From CAWJAP01 sp963834365 (lineage in GTDB: Bacteria; Acidobacteriota; Vicinamibacteria; Vicinamibacterales; Vicinamibacteraceae), in NCBI GenBank assembly GCA_963834365.1, contig CAWIBS010000021.1, positions 124,001-188,000 of the forward strand: a stretch of DNA of 64,000 nt, read 5' to 3'. Below, piece after piece: positions 1 through 9,202 of the stretch. The position numbers and the translations under genes are program-made. Position 1 is the first letter of the stretch, and every line of letters starts with the position of its first letter. The notes beneath the pieces are model-generated. The model had not been told where the DNA came from. It ran no database searches and was given only the letters and a program-made list of their open reading frames with translations.

Positions 1-296
1 ACGTCGGCAAGCTCATTCACGTCGCCAAGGGCCACGCGCTGAGCCTGCAGTACCACAACCGCAAGGACGAGACGATCTACCTGCACGCGGGCCGGCTGTT
101 GTTCGAAATCGAGGAGGGCGGCAAACGCATCCAGCGCGAGATGAAGCCCGGCGACCGCATTCACGTCCCGCCGCCGACGGTGCACCGCATGACCGCCCTC
201 GAGGATTGCGACATCTTCGAGGTGTCCACGCCGGAGCTCGACGATGTGGTCAGGCTGGAGGATCGATACGGCCGGGAAGGCACGTCGAAGGCGTAG
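1..296 (+). CDS. Cupin-domain protein, C-terminal part (mannose-6-phosphate isomerase-like)
   Basis: The reading frame is open from base 3, so the 5' end lies outside the window; about 97 residues remain. They form most of one cupin barrel: the first cupin motif is seen in YHNRKDETIYLHAG and the second in PGDRIHVPPPTVHRM, with the metal-binding His/Glu pattern intact. The ending VRLEDRYGR is typical of the small cupins related to the C-terminal domain of bifunctional mannose-6-phosphate isomerase/GDP-mannose pyrophosphorylase. A sugar-phosphate isomerase role is likely but substrate and full length cannot be judged from a fragment. Confidence 0.75.
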   Translation, partial: VGKLIHVAKGHALSLQYHNRKDETIYLHAGRLLFEIEEGGKRIQREMKPGDRIHVPPPTVHRMTALEDCDIFEVSTPELDDVVRLEDRYGREGTSKA

Positions 297-337
297 CCGG
301 TAGGGCAGGCGCGCGGCTGAAGCCCGGCGCGCTCCTG
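293..337. repeat. Imperfect REP-like palindrome (TGAA loop)
   Basis: Directly after the cupin stop, a CGGTAGGG block is followed by GC-rich arms around a TGAA loop at 318-321. The arms pair imperfectly. It resembles the better palindromes at 44173, 51763 and 54832 in having the loop and the CGGTAG flank. It is the weakest member of the set. Confidence 0.4.
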
Positions 338-415
338 CGGCGGCCAGGCCGGCACCATCCGCGCGGATTGGCGACGGCTTCGCCGCGTCGGCCGCTGAGG
401 GCGGCCGACGCCAGA

Positions 416-855
416 CTAGAACGGAATGTCGTCGTCGGGCGTTTCCGGCTGCGGGCCAGGACTCGGGTCATAGTGACCCGAGTCGAAGTCGTCGCCGCCC
501 CGGTCGCGCGCAGCCCCGCCGCCGCCGCGCTGCCGAGCAACTGAATCCGATCGGCAACGATCTCCGTCATGTACTTCTTCTGCCCGTCCTTGTCATCCCA
601 GCTGCGCGTTTCGAGCCGGCCTTCGACGTAGATCTGCTTGCCCTTCTTCAGGTAGTCCTTCAACGACTCGGCCTGCTTGCCCAGCAGCTTGATGCGGTGC
701 CACTCGGTCTTGTCGGACCACTGATTGTCCTTGTCCTTGCGGCGATCGGTGGTCGCCAGGCTGAACGTGGAGATGGGGAAGCCGCTGGGAGAAAACTTGA
801 GCTCCGCATCGCGCCCGAGGTTGCCGACCAGGATGACTTTGTTCACGCTGCCCAT
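416..855 (-). CDS. ssb: Single-stranded DNA-binding protein (apparent frameshift)
   Basis: Binds single-stranded DNA in replication and repair. The N-terminal OB fold begins MGSVNKVILVGNLGRD and carries the family blocks TEWHRI and YVEGRLETRSW. The frame then breaks near base 534, in a GC-rich Gly/Ala segment. The next frame gives an acidic linker and the diagnostic tail DDDIPF just before the stop at 416-418; this tail recruits partner proteins. With one base restored the protein is about 146 residues, normal for bacterial SSB. An intact core plus an intact tail in two frames points to a missing base in the sequence rather than a dead gene. The start follows the tol-pal operon by about 100 bases. 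Confidence 0.92.
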
Positions 856-951
856 CTGACGAGTCCTTTCGACGGCCGACCCCTCGCCGGCCCGAGCCAT
901 TCTAGACCGAGGGCGTACCCGATTGAGCCGTGAGCGGGTGACCGGGTCGCG

Positions 952-1848
952 TCAGTCGCGGCGGCCGACCTTGTCGAGCTGCTGCTTCGCCAGGCGGCTC
1001 GCGGCCGAATCCGGAAACTTCTGGATGGTCGCCTCGAAGGACGCGCGGGCCTTGTCCGGCTGGTTCATTGCGCTGAAGACCACGCCGCGCTTGTAGTACG
1101 CATCGGGCGTGCGATCCCCGGTCGGGAAATCGGCGATGACGCGATCGAAGGCGGCAACCGCTTCCTTGTTCTTGCCATCGAGCTGGTACGACTCGCCGAT
1201 GTAGAACTGCGCATCGTCAGCCTGTGGCGCCTTCGGAAACGCGCGCAGGTAGGTCTCGAACCCCTGGATGGCGAGCGCGAACTGGCCGGCGGCGTAGTCC
1301 GAGTAGGCGAGGTCGAACAGCTTCGCCGGCGACATGCCGGCGGCTGCGCCCGGCGCCGGTCCGGGAGCTGGCGCGGCGCCCGCAGCCGGGGCCGTCGCGG
1401 GATCCGCGGGCGCCGGTGTCGTGCCGTCCGGGCTCGTCGACGGCGTCGGCACGCTGACGGGCACGGTCTGGAGCGAGTTCCGCAGCGAATCGACTTCCTG
1501 GGACAACGATCCGAGGCGCACGTTCGAGTCGTCGAGCTTCTCCCGGACAATGCGCAGCTCGGTGGCGAGGCCGTCGATGAGCAGCTTCTGGTCGGCGACG
1601 ACCTTGCGGCTCGTCGCCGACTGCTCGTCGATCTTCGTGGTCACGGCCTTGAGCGCGTCCACGAGCGTCCCGAGCGTCTGGTGGAGCTGCTGGTTCTGCT
1701 CCTGCAGCATCCGGATGTCCGCCATCATCTGCTGATGCTCTTTGTTGGCGGCGGCTTCGAGCGGGGCGGCCGCTGCGAGGAGCGAGCCGGCCAGCAGCGT
1801 CTGAGCAGCCGCGCGTGTGGCGAGTCGGAAGGGGTAGTGCTGTCGCAT
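952..1848 (-). CDS. cpoB: Tol-Pal system protein CpoB/YbgF
   Basis: Periplasmic partner of Tol-Pal that coordinates outer-membrane constriction with septal peptidoglycan synthesis. The 298-residue protein starts MRQHYPFRL with a signal peptide ending near residue 30. A heptad-rich coiled coil follows (about 35-125), then an Ala/Pro linker (about 135-170), then TPR repeats to the end (YSDYAAGQF, YIGESYQLDGKNKEA, YKRGVVFSAMNQPDKA). That order matches YbgF/CpoB. It is the last gene of the tol-pal operon, just downstream of pal. A longer open frame upstream overlaps pal and was not used. Confidence 0.93.
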   Translation of the reverse strand: MRQHYPFRLATRAAAQTLLAGSLLAAAAPLEAAANKEHQQMMADIRMLQEQNQQLHQTLGTLVDALKAVTTKIDEQSATSRKVVADQKLLIDGLATELRIVREKLDDSNVRLGSLSQEVDSLRNSLQTVPVSVPTPSTSPDGTTPAPADPATAPAAGAAPAPGPAPGAAAGMSPAKLFDLAYSDYAAGQFALAIQGFETYLRAFPKAPQADDAQFYIGESYQLDGKNKEAVAAFDRVIADFPTGDRTPDAYYKRGVVFSAMNQPDKARASFEATIQKFPDSAASRLAKQQLDKVGRRD

Positions 1849-1883
1849 GGCGCGGTCCTCGGGTGGGCCTGACGTTCGGTGGT

Positions 1884-2465
1884 CTACTTGGCGGTGACGA
1901 CGAAGTGCGCCCGCCGGTTCTTGGACCAGGCGCCTTCGGAGTGGCCGGGGTCGAAGGGGAACTCCTTGCCGTAGCTCACCGTCCGCAAGCGATCGGGCTG
2001 GATGCCGAGCGAGACGAGGTAGGCCCGCGCGGCAAGAGCGCGACGTTCGCCCAGCGCGAGGTTGTACTCGGCTGTCCCGCGCTCGTCGCAGTGTCCTTCG
2101 ATCGAGACCACCCACGTGGCATTCGTCTTCAGCGTCTCGGCATTCTTGGTCAGCGACGCCTGCCCGTCGCTGTTCATCTCGGCGCTGTCGAACTCGAAGA
2201 AGACAGGCATGAGCGGTGACAGCTTGTTGATCTCGTCGAGCGACGCCTTGCTCAGATCCGTGCTCTCGACGCTCGGCTCCGGCGGGACGGTCACCGGTGG
2301 CGGCTCGACGATGGGCTCGGGCGGCGCCGGCGGGCGGGTCGTCGACGAGTCAGCGGGTGGTGGGGGCGGAGTCGGCCGGGCCACCGGAGGCTTGGGCTTC
2401 CCGCACGCGGCGAGTGAGAGGGCCGCGATGAGGACGAGAGTCAGCGTGGGCAGTGAACGACGCAT
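1884..2465 (-). CDS. pal: Peptidoglycan-associated lipoprotein Pal
   Basis: Outer-membrane lipoprotein that binds peptidoglycan and TolB. The start MRRSLPTLT gives a lipoprotein signal with lipobox LAAC (Cys21). A long Pro-rich tether (about residues 25-70) is followed by an OmpA-like domain with FFEFDSAEMN, IEGHCDERGTAEYN and LGERRA, the peptidoglycan-binding pattern, ending at Lys193. The open frame continues upstream into tolB only because of a frameshift there. The lipobox start, about 86 bases after the tolB stop, is clearly the real one. Confidence 0.95.
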   Translation of the reverse strand: MRRSLPTLTLVLIAALSLAACGKPKPPVARPTPPPPPADSSTTRPPAPPEPIVEPPPVTVPPEPSVESTDLSKASLDEINKLSPLMPVFFEFDSAEMNSDGQASLTKNAETLKTNATWVVSIEGHCDERGTAEYNLALGERRALAARAYLVSLGIQPDRLRTVSYGKEFPFDPGHSEGAWSKNRRAHFVVTAK

Positions 2466-2551
2466 GAACGTAGAGTCTCCCAATCGGAACGGGGGCGCCA
2501 GCGGAATCCCGTCTGGCAGCCCGTGAAACTTCAGCAGATTGCTGCGCAGGG

Positions 2552-3941
2552 TCAGCGCGACCAGCTCGGGTGAAAGTTGTTGCCTTCCTTCGTCACCTGG
2601 GTGAGCCCTCGCCCGTCGCGGCCCACGGTGAAGATCTGCTGGCGCCCCTGCCGTGTTGACGAGAACGCCAGGTGGCGGCCCGTCGGCGAGTACGCCGGGC
2701 TCTCGTTGGATCCTTCGCCGTCGGTGATCTGCCGCACCGCGCCCGGAGGCCATGTCGTAGATCTTGATGTCGTAGCCCGGGCCGGTGCGCGACGCGAAGG
2801 CAATCTCGTTGTGAGGCGCCGGCGCCCAGGTCGCGCGATCGGCCCAGCTCTCATTCGTCGTGATCCGCCGCGGCTGTCCGAGCCCGTCGGCGTCGAGCAC
2901 GTAGATCTGCGGGGAGCCGGAGCGATCCGATGTGAACGCCACCTGATTCCCCGACGGCGACCAGGTCGGCGTCGCGTCGATGCCCGGGTGGTTCGTGAGG
3001 CGGCGCGTGTTGCTGCCGTCGCGCTGCATCACGTAGATCTCGGGATTGCCGTCGCGGTTCGTCATGAAGGCGATTCTCGATCCGTCCGGCGACCACGCCG
3101 GCAGGAAATTGTGCACGCGGTCGTTGCCGCGCGCCGGCGTCTCGGGCGGCCGGCCCTCGTAGATGTACGACACGAAGATGTCGGGCATGTTGTTGTGCCG
3201 GTACGACGTGTACGCGAGCGCCTTGCCGTCGGCCGACCAGACCGGGAAGATGTTGAGCGAGCGGTTGGCCGTGATCCGCCGCGGGTTCGCCCCGTCGTAG
3301 TCGGCGATGTAGATCTCCTTGGTGCCGCGCGCGAGGACCGTGCCCCGCACGCGCTCGCCGTCGCGATCGGACGAGAAGGCCAGCCGGGTTCGCGCCACGC
3401 CGTCGAGATTCCGCTGCTGGCGATGAATCTCGTCGGAGATCGTGTGCGCGAAGAGCCGGGGGTTGGTGCTGGACCCGGTGTATTCCTTGGCGAACACCGC
3501 CTGCTGGCTGGCGACGTTGAAGAGCCGGACCTGGACGACGAACCCCTTGGCCGTCTTGTTGACCGTCCCGATCGCCACGCCCTCGGCGCCGAGCTCCTTC
3601 CAGCGGTCGAACGGCACCGACTCGATCGAGGCGGCCGCCGGGATCGACGCGTAGGTGTCGCGCGGAATCAGGTCGAACTCGCGCTCGAACGCGAGGTCCT
3701 TCCACAGCACTTCGCCGATCGTCGCGGCCACCGCCTTGGTCTCGGCATCCGTCCCGAGTGCGAGGAAATCGGGCACCGCGAGCCGGGGCGCGCCACCGGC
3801 GCCGCGGATGGTCACGGCCGCCTCGGTCGGCTGCGACGGCGGCGAGGGGGGCGGCTGGGTCGGGGCTGGCTGCTGCGCGACCAGCACCAGCGGGGCGGCG
3901 AGGATCGCGGCGAGAGCACGAATGAGGAACCGTTCCGTCAT
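2552..3941 (-). CDS. tolB: Tol-Pal system beta-propeller protein TolB (apparent frameshift)
   Basis: Periplasmic beta-propeller that links Pal to the inner-membrane Tol proteins. It starts MTERFLIRALAAIL with a signal peptide. An N-terminal TolB domain (about 50-190) is followed by WD40-like blades such as IYIADYDGANPRRIT, PAWSPDGSRIAFMTNRDG and TPTWSPSGNQVAFTSDR. Near 2739-2744 one extra base shifts the frame. The propeller continues in the next frame (RQITDGEGSNESPAYSP, FSSTRQGRQQIF) and ends NNFHPSWSR at 2552. Corrected length is about 462 residues, normal for the family. It starts 4 bases after the upstream TonB/TolA-like gene stops. Confidence 0.93.
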
Positions 3942-3945
3942 GATG

Positions 3946-4734
3946 TCAGCGCATGTACTCGAAGGTCAGGTTGACGGCAAACGTGGCGTGCGGATAGCAC
4001 GCGGGGAGCGGCGGCAGCGACTTGGTCAGGACAACAGCCCGGTTGGCCTGCATGTCGAGGATGCCGTTGCCGCTCGACTGTCGAATGGTGATGTCGGTCA
4101 GCAAGCCGTCGCGCTGGATGACGAACCGGATGACCGGATTGCCGCGCGACTGCTGCTGAGAGCTCCAGTTGCGATAAATGAGCCCCACCATCTGTCCGAG
4201 ATACTGCGGATCGCAGAAGTCTCCCATCGAGATCTGGCTGCCCGCGCCGCCGCCGCCGCCCGTGGACAAGCCCGTTTCGTTGGACTGCGAGCCGGTGTCG
4301 ACCCGGGTCTGGCCCGGCTTTTCCTGCGCGCCGGTCGTCGGCGTTCGTGACTTCGCATCAGGCGGCGCCTGCTTCACCGCCGTGCGTGGCGGGGTCGGTT
4401 TCGGTTTCGCTGTCGGCTCCACCATCTCGGGCGCCTTCGCGGCCGGTGGACGAATCGGCTGCGGCCGCGGCAGCTCGGGGGTCGGCACAGTGCGCTGAAT
4501 CGGTCTGCCGCCAATCGACGTCATGCCGCCCGTGACCGGGCCCGGAGCGCCGCCGATGCTGATCGTCATGATCTGCTCGGGTGGTTTCGAGAAGTCGCCG
4601 AGCAGGCCCGGGAGCAGGACGACGGCGGCCATGGAGACGACGTGCGCGAGGACGGAGACAGCCAGCATCTTGCGCAGGCCCTCTGGCTCGCGCATCCGGG
4701 CGTCGATCGTCGCGGACACGAGATCGGGCGTCAT
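3946..4734 (-). CDS. TolA/TonB-family energy-transducing protein
   Basis: Inner-membrane anchored periplasmic linker of the Tol system. The 262-residue protein has one membrane segment (about residues 23-45), a Pro/Lys-rich periplasmic stretch (about 80-160), a Gly run, and a C-terminal TonB/TolA-like domain (about 170-262) with LIYRNWSSQQ and VIRFVIQRDGLLTDI. It fills the tolA position between tolR and tolB. It lacks the long Ala-rich helix of enterobacterial TolA, so naming it TolA rests on position. It overlaps tolR by 4 bases (ATGA). Confidence 0.85.
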   Translation of the reverse strand: MTPDLVSATIDARMREPEGLRKMLAVSVLAHVVSMAAVVLLPGLLGDFSKPPEQIMTISIGGAPGPVTGGMTSIGGRPIQRTVPTPELPRPQPIRPPAAKAPEMVEPTAKPKPTPPRTAVKQAPPDAKSRTPTTGAQEKPGQTRVDTGSQSNETGLSTGGGGGAGSQISMGDFCDPQYLGQMVGLIYRNWSSQQQSRGNPVIRFVIQRDGLLTDITIRQSSGNGILDMQANRAVVLTKSLPPLPACYPHATFAVNLTFEYMR

Positions 4735-5201
4735 CGGCGGGCGGCGGGCGGCTGCGACACGATGCCCACCTTCTCCACACCACCGTCTTTCAGACGGTCC
4801 ATCACTTCCATGATCTGGTCCATCGTCACCTGGCCGTCGCTGCGCAGGAACACCTGCTTGTCATCGCGCAACCGCACCAGCTGCCGCACGCGCTCGCCGA
4901 GCACGTCGAGACGAATGGACTCGTCGCCCAGCTGCACGACGCGATTGCGCGCGAACGACACCGGCACCGTCACGTAGATCGGGTCCTGCGGGCTGAGCGC
5001 CGGGGCGCGGCGCGACTGCGGCAGATTCACGTTGAGGCCCTGCTGCATCATCGGCGCCGCCACCATGAAGATGATGAGCAGCACGAGCATCACGTCGACG
5101 AGCGGGACGACGTTGATCTCCGAGAGCGCCGTCGTCACGCGCGGCCGCCGACGGCGTCCGCCGATGTGGCTCGTCGCGCCGGTGGGCATCACTTTCGGCA
5201 T
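4731..5201 (-). CDS. tolR: TolR/ExbD-family proton-channel subunit
   Basis: Inner-membrane subunit that uses the proton motive force with TolQ. The 156-residue protein has an Arg-rich cytoplasmic N-terminus, one membrane helix (about residues 32-52), and a periplasmic domain with LRSDGQVTMDQIMEVMDRLKDGGVEKVGIV, a typical ExbD/TolR ending. Asp36 in VVPLVDVMLVLL is the conserved membrane aspartate of the family. The next gene overlaps by ATGA and tolQ lies 15 bases upstream. Confidence 0.94.
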   Translation of the reverse strand: MPKVMPTGATSHIGGRRRRPRVTTALSEINVVPLVDVMLVLLIIFMVAAPMMQQGLNVNLPQSRRAPALSPQDPIYVTVPVSFARNRVVQLGDESIRLDVLGERVRQLVRLRDDKQVFLRSDGQVTMDQIMEVMDRLKDGGVEKVGIVSQPPAARR

Positions 5202-5216
5202 GGCAACCTGACGGCT

Positions 5217-5990
5217 CTACGTGAAATTCCGCTCCGCGATGCTGAGGAACTCCATCGAGAAATCGTCCATCGACGCCGCGAACTGCTTCACCTGATCCGT
5301 GAAGTGATTGTAGAAATACACCGCCGGAATCGCCGCGAACAATCCGATCGCAGTGGCGATGAGCGCGTCGGCGATGCCGGGACCGACCACGGCGAGACTC
5401 GTCGATCCGGAGGCGCCAATCTGCTGGAACGACATCATGATGCCCCACACGGTGCCGAACAGCCCGATGAACGGCGTGATCGACGCGGTCGTCGCGAGGA
5501 ACGTCAAACGCTTTTCCAGCCGGCTCACCTCCGCGCCCGCGGCACGCAGCAGCGATCGATCGAGCGCTTCGAGACTTCTGAGAGTAGGACGAGGCTGGGC
5601 CGCATGCGGTCGCGTCTCCGACGCCACGTGGGCGACGGGCTGCGCCGCTTTCAACTGCGTCGTCAACTCCGCGTAGCCGGCGGTGAAGATGCCGACCAGC
5701 GGGCTCTCGGAAAGGGAACGGCACACCGCCTGCACCTCGGAGAACTTGCTGCTGCGGCGGAAGATGTCGAGAAAGCTCGCCGACTGCCGGCGCGCGCGCT
5801 GGAACTGCCAGGTCTTGTAGAGAATGACGCCCCAGGAAATGGCAGAAAACAGGAGCAGAATCAGCAGAACGCCCTTGGACAGCGGGGAAGACCGCCATAC
5901 GAGCGAAACGATGTCGCTCTCGGCGACCGCGCCATTTGGCGCAGCGCCTTGGCCCTGCAGCACCAGGGCCAGGAAGACACACGTGCGCAA
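5217..5990 (-). CDS. tolQ: TolQ/ExbB-family proton-channel subunit
   Basis: MotA/TolQ/ExbB inner-membrane protein and first gene of the tol-pal operon. There are three membrane segments: near the start (GVLLILLLFSAISWGV), then TASITPFIGLFGTVWGIMM and ADALIATAIGLFAAIPAVYF. The family signature around GTVWGIM is complete. An ATG at 6050 is in frame, but it lies upstream of the -10 box of the promoter at 6041-6069 and so cannot be used from that promoter. A TTG at 5990, five bases after GGGAGG, is the better start and gives 257 residues. The C-terminus ends ERNFT. Confidence 0.9.
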   Translation of the reverse strand: MRTCVFLALVLQGQGAAPNGAVAESDIVSLVWRSSPLSKGVLLILLLFSAISWGVILYKTWQFQRARRQSASFLDIFRRSSKFSEVQAVCRSLSESPLVGIFTAGYAELTTQLKAAQPVAHVASETRPHAAQPRPTLRSLEALDRSLLRAAGAEVSRLEKRLTFLATTASITPFIGLFGTVWGIMMSFQQIGASGSTSLAVVGPGIADALIATAIGLFAAIPAVYFYNHFTDQVKQFAASMDDFSMEFLSIAERNFT

Positions 5991-6040
5991 CGAGACCTCC
6001 CGGTCATGGAAATGGCGCCGCTGGGACAGCGCGACGGTGG

Positions 6041-6069
6041 AGCGTAGCACGCCGGCTGAATCCTGTCAA
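6041..6069 (-). promoter_or_regulatory. Sigma-70-type promoter of the tol-pal operon
   Basis: On the minus strand TTGACA (6069-6064) is separated by 17 bases from TACGCT (6046-6041). Transcription would begin near 6034, about 44 bases before the TTG start of tolQ. Confidence 0.7.
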
Positions 6070-6168
6070 ACCTATGATACGATGGCAGTTCTCGCGCCGA
6101 GGCCTGGCTGCTGGGCCTTTGCCGCGCCCCCCGGATCCTCCAAGCGCCGCGCCAGCCCGGTCTGGTCC

Positions 6169-7863
6169 ATGATTCGCTTCCTGAGCATCCAACGGCTCGC
6201 CGTCATCGATCACCTCGAGCTCGAATTCGGGCCCGGCCTCAGTGTGCTCACTGGCGAAACGGGCGCCGGCAAGTCCATTCTCGTCGAGGCGGTGAGCCTG
6301 TTGCTCGGCGGGCGCGCGACGGCGGATCTCGTGCGCTCGGGCGAAGAGACGGCCACGGTGCAGGCCATCATCGACCTGCCGGATGGAACGGAGCGCATCG
6401 TCCGGCGTGAGGTATCGGCGCAGGGCAGAAGCCGCGCCTTCCTGGACGGCGATCTCGTCACCAGCGCTGCGTTGCGCGAGCAGCTTGGCGAGCTCGTCGA
6501 TCTGCATGGGCAGCACGAGCATCAGGGGTTGCTCCTGCCTGCCACGCAGCTGGCGCTTCTCGATCGCTTTGCCGAACTCGAGCTGAAGCGTGCGGACGTC
6601 GCGCGGCTGCACCAGTCGCTGACCGCCGCACGCGCCGAGCTGTCCTCCCTTCAGCGGCGCGAGCAGGATCGCGTGGCACGACTCGACCTGCTGGAGCTCC
6701 AGCGGCACGAGATCGACAAGGTCGCACCCAGGCTCGGCGAAGACGACTCGCTCAGCGCGGAACGGGTCATCGTCGCGAACGCGGACCGGTTGAGCCGCCT
6801 CGCGAGCGAGAGCTACGCCGCGCTCTACGACGATGAGGCGGCGGTCCTGGCGCGATTGGGTTACGTGTGGAAGCGCATCGGCGAACTGGCTGCGCTCGAC
6901 ACGCGCTTTCAGCCTCACGCCGATGCCCGCGACAGTGTGCGCGCGCCCCTCGACGACCTTGCACGGCTCCTCCGGAACTACGCCGCCAATCTCGACGCCT
7001 CGCCGGATCGGCTGCAAGCCATCGAGGACCGTCTGGCGGCGCTCGAGCGTCTCAAGCGCCGATACGGCCCGACGCTCGGCGAAGTCATCGCCCGCCGCGA
7101 GGCGGTCGAACACGAGCTGGCCGGCTTCGAGGAGAACACCGGTCGCACTGAGCAGCTTCGCGAGGAAGCGGACACGCTCGCCAAGTCGTACCTCGAACAG
7201 GCGCGCGCCCTGTCACGGGAACGCCGGGCGGCGGCGGATTGCTTCGCCGTCTCCTTGTCAGCTGAATTGGCAGAGCTCGCCATGGCCGGGACCCGCTGCT
7301 CCGTGACCATCGAGTCGACGGCTGAGTGCGAGTCGGACTGGACCTCCACGGGCATCGATCGGGTGGCCCTGTGCCTCTCGCCGAATGTCGGTGAAGAGCT
7401 GCGCCCCCTGGCACGTATCGCGTCTGGCGGGGAACTGTCTCGTGTCATGCTGGCCATCAAGACGCTCGCGACGACGGACGTCCCGGGGAAGACGCTGATC
7501 TTCGACGAGATCGACGCCGGCGTCGGCGGGCGGGTGGCCGACGCGGTGGGGGAACGCCTCCGCGCCCTCGGCCGCCAGAATCAGGTGTTCTGCATCACCC
7601 ATCTCCCGCAAGTCGCAGCGTGCGGCGACGCCCACTATCGCGTGTCGAAACAGGTGCGCGACGGCCGGACGGTGACGCATGTCGCTCGCCTGTCGGCAGA
7701 CGCCCGTGTCGATGAAGTCGCGCGGATGATGGGTGGACGGGACGTGACGCCAATGGTTAGGGCAGGAGCCCAAGACATCATAAATACGCGTTCTTCCTCG
7801 ACAAAACGGGCGAAAGCGAAAGTGGAACCCCGCGAAAGCGAAAGGCGAAAGTCCACGGCATGA
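6169..7863 (+). CDS. recN: DNA repair protein RecN
   Basis: SMC-like ATPase of double-strand break repair. The 564-residue protein starts MIRFLSIQRLAVIDHLELEF and has Walker A GETGAGKS (Lys35), a central coiled coil (about 150-370), and the C-terminal ABC signature IASGGELSRVMLAIK followed by Walker B TLIFDEIDAGVGGRVADAV and the His switch FCITHLPQVAACGD. All RecN hallmarks and the usual length are present. The stop overlaps the miaB start by 4 bases (ATGA), so the two are translationally coupled. Confidence 0.97.
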   Translation: MIRFLSIQRLAVIDHLELEFGPGLSVLTGETGAGKSILVEAVSLLLGGRATADLVRSGEETATVQAIIDLPDGTERIVRREVSAQGRSRAFLDGDLVTSAALREQLGELVDLHGQHEHQGLLLPATQLALLDRFAELELKRADVARLHQSLTAARAELSSLQRREQDRVARLDLLELQRHEIDKVAPRLGEDDSLSAERVIVANADRLSRLASESYAALYDDEAAVLARLGYVWKRIGELAALDTRFQPHADARDSVRAPLDDLARLLRNYAANLDASPDRLQAIEDRLAALERLKRRYGPTLGEVIARREAVEHELAGFEENTGRTEQLREEADTLAKSYLEQARALSRERRAAADCFAVSLSAELAELAMAGTRCSVTIESTAECESDWTSTGIDRVALCLSPNVGEELRPLARIASGGELSRVMLAIKTLATTDVPGKTLIFDEIDAGVGGRVADAVGERLRALGRQNQVFCITHLPQVAACGDAHYRVSKQVRDGRTVTHVARLSADARVDEVARMMGGRDVTPMVRAGAQDIINTRSSSTKRAKAKVEPRESERRKSTA

Positions 7864-9200
7864 GCACGAGACCCCGCAGCACGTACGTCGTCGAGACCTA
7901 CGGCTGTCAGATGAACGTCCACGACTCCGAGCGGATTGCCGGCCTGCTCGAAGCGGAGGGCCACGTCGCCGCGACGGACGCCCGGAACGCCGATCTCGTC
8001 GTCATCAATACGTGCAGCGTCCGTGAGCGTGCCGAAGAGAAACTCTTCACGCGACTCGGGGAAATTCGCGCCGAGGCGGCTGACCGGGGACGCCGCCCCA
8101 TCGTCGCCGTGGCTGGTTGCGTCGCGCAACAAGAGGGCGCCGAGATCCTCAAGCGCTCGAGCCTCGTGGACGTCGTGGTCGGGACCCAGGCAGTCAAGCA
8201 GCTGCCGACCCTTGTGGGCCTGGCGCGGTCAGGCAGTCGAGCCCCCCTGATTGATCTCAATCCGTACGAGGACGTCTCGTTCCCGTTCGGCCTGACTGTC
8301 CGGAACGATCCCGTGCGCGCCTACGTGACGATCATTGAAGGCTGCAACGAGTTCTGCTCCTTCTGCGTGGTGCCGTACACGCGCGGGCACGAGCGCATGC
8401 GTCCGGTCGCCGAGATTCTGGCGGAGGCGCGGGCGGCAGCCGACTCCGGCCGCAGGGAAGTCCAGCTGCTTGGACAGATCGTGAATCACTACCGCGCGCC
8501 TGACGACGCCGCTGTCGATTTCGCGCGGCTGCTGGAACGGGTGAGCGACATCGACGGTGTGGACCGCATTCGCTTTGCGAGCCCCCATCCGCGTCACTTC
8601 AGCGATCGCACGCTGCAGACGATACGAAGTCTTCGCAAGGTGTGTCGCCACCTGCACATTCCCGTGCAATCGGGCTCGACACGCATCCTGAAGGCCATGC
8701 GGCGACGATACACGCGCGAGTCGTACCTCGACCTGGTCGCCCGCATCCGCGCGACGCTGCCGGACGTCGCGCTGTCCACCGACATGATCGTGGGTTTCCC
8801 AGGCGAGACCGAAGCCGACTTCGAGGACACGCTTTCGCTGGTGCGAACCGCCCGGTTCCACAGCATGTTCTCCTTCAAGTACTCGCCGCGCCCGCGAACG
8901 CTGGCCGGGCTGCGGATGGCCGACGATGTCCTGGAGGCGGAGAAGACGCGACGAATCGTAGCGCTGCAGCACCTCCAGCGACAGATCCAGCTCGAGATCC
9001 TGACCGCGATGGTGGGCGAGACGCACGAGGTCCTGGTGGACGGGCCCAGCCGGCGCCGCGATCACGAGCTTGCTGGGCGGACATCCGGCAACACCATCGT
9101 AAACTTTCCTGGAGACCCCTCGCTGGTCGGCTCGCTCGTGCGCGTGCGGATCACCGAGGCTGGTGCGAACAGCCTGCGCGGTACCCAGGCAGGAGCATGA
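7860..9200 (+). CDS. miaB: tRNA-2-methylthio-N6-dimethylallyladenosine synthase MiaB
   Basis: Radical-SAM methylthiotransferase that modifies A37 of tRNAs reading UNN codons. The N-terminal MTTase domain has three cluster cysteines (VETYGCQMN, NTCSVRE, AGCVAQ). The radical-SAM motif is GCNEFCSFCVVPYTRG. The C-terminal TRAM domain covers about the last 65 residues (EVLVDGPSRRR to VRITEAG). 446 residues is normal. The block LLGQIVNHY has Ile where most MiaB proteins have Thr or Asn, a minor variation. The gene sits between recN and the DUF151 gene in one operon. Confidence 0.96.
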   Translation: MSTRPRSTYVVETYGCQMNVHDSERIAGLLEAEGHVAATDARNADLVVINTCSVRERAEEKLFTRLGEIRAEAADRGRRPIVAVAGCVAQQEGAEILKRSSLVDVVVGTQAVKQLPTLVGLARSGSRAPLIDLNPYEDVSFPFGLTVRNDPVRAYVTIIEGCNEFCSFCVVPYTRGHERMRPVAEILAEARAAADSGRREVQLLGQIVNHYRAPDDAAVDFARLLERVSDIDGVDRIRFASPHPRHFSDRTLQTIRSLRKVCRHLHIPVQSGSTRILKAMRRRYTRESYLDLVARIRATLPDVALSTDMIVGFPGETEADFEDTLSLVRTARFHSMFSFKYSPRPRTLAGLRMADDVLEAEKTRRIVALQHLQRQIQLEILTAMVGETHEVLVDGPSRRRDHELAGRTSGNTIVNFPGDPSLVGSLVRVRITEAGANSLRGTQAGA

Positions 9201-9202
9201 CC

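Noticed and set aside
1884..3941. A single open frame joining TolB to Pal
   Set aside because: It exists only because one extra base near 2742 moves tolB into the pal frame. The TolB propeller continues in the other frame to its own stop, and Pal has its own lipobox start.
4581..6047. Long plus-strand open frame (488 codons) opposite tolQRA
   Set aside because: Its composition is Arg/His-rich shadow coding typical of antisense frames in GC-rich DNA. It opposes well-supported tol genes.
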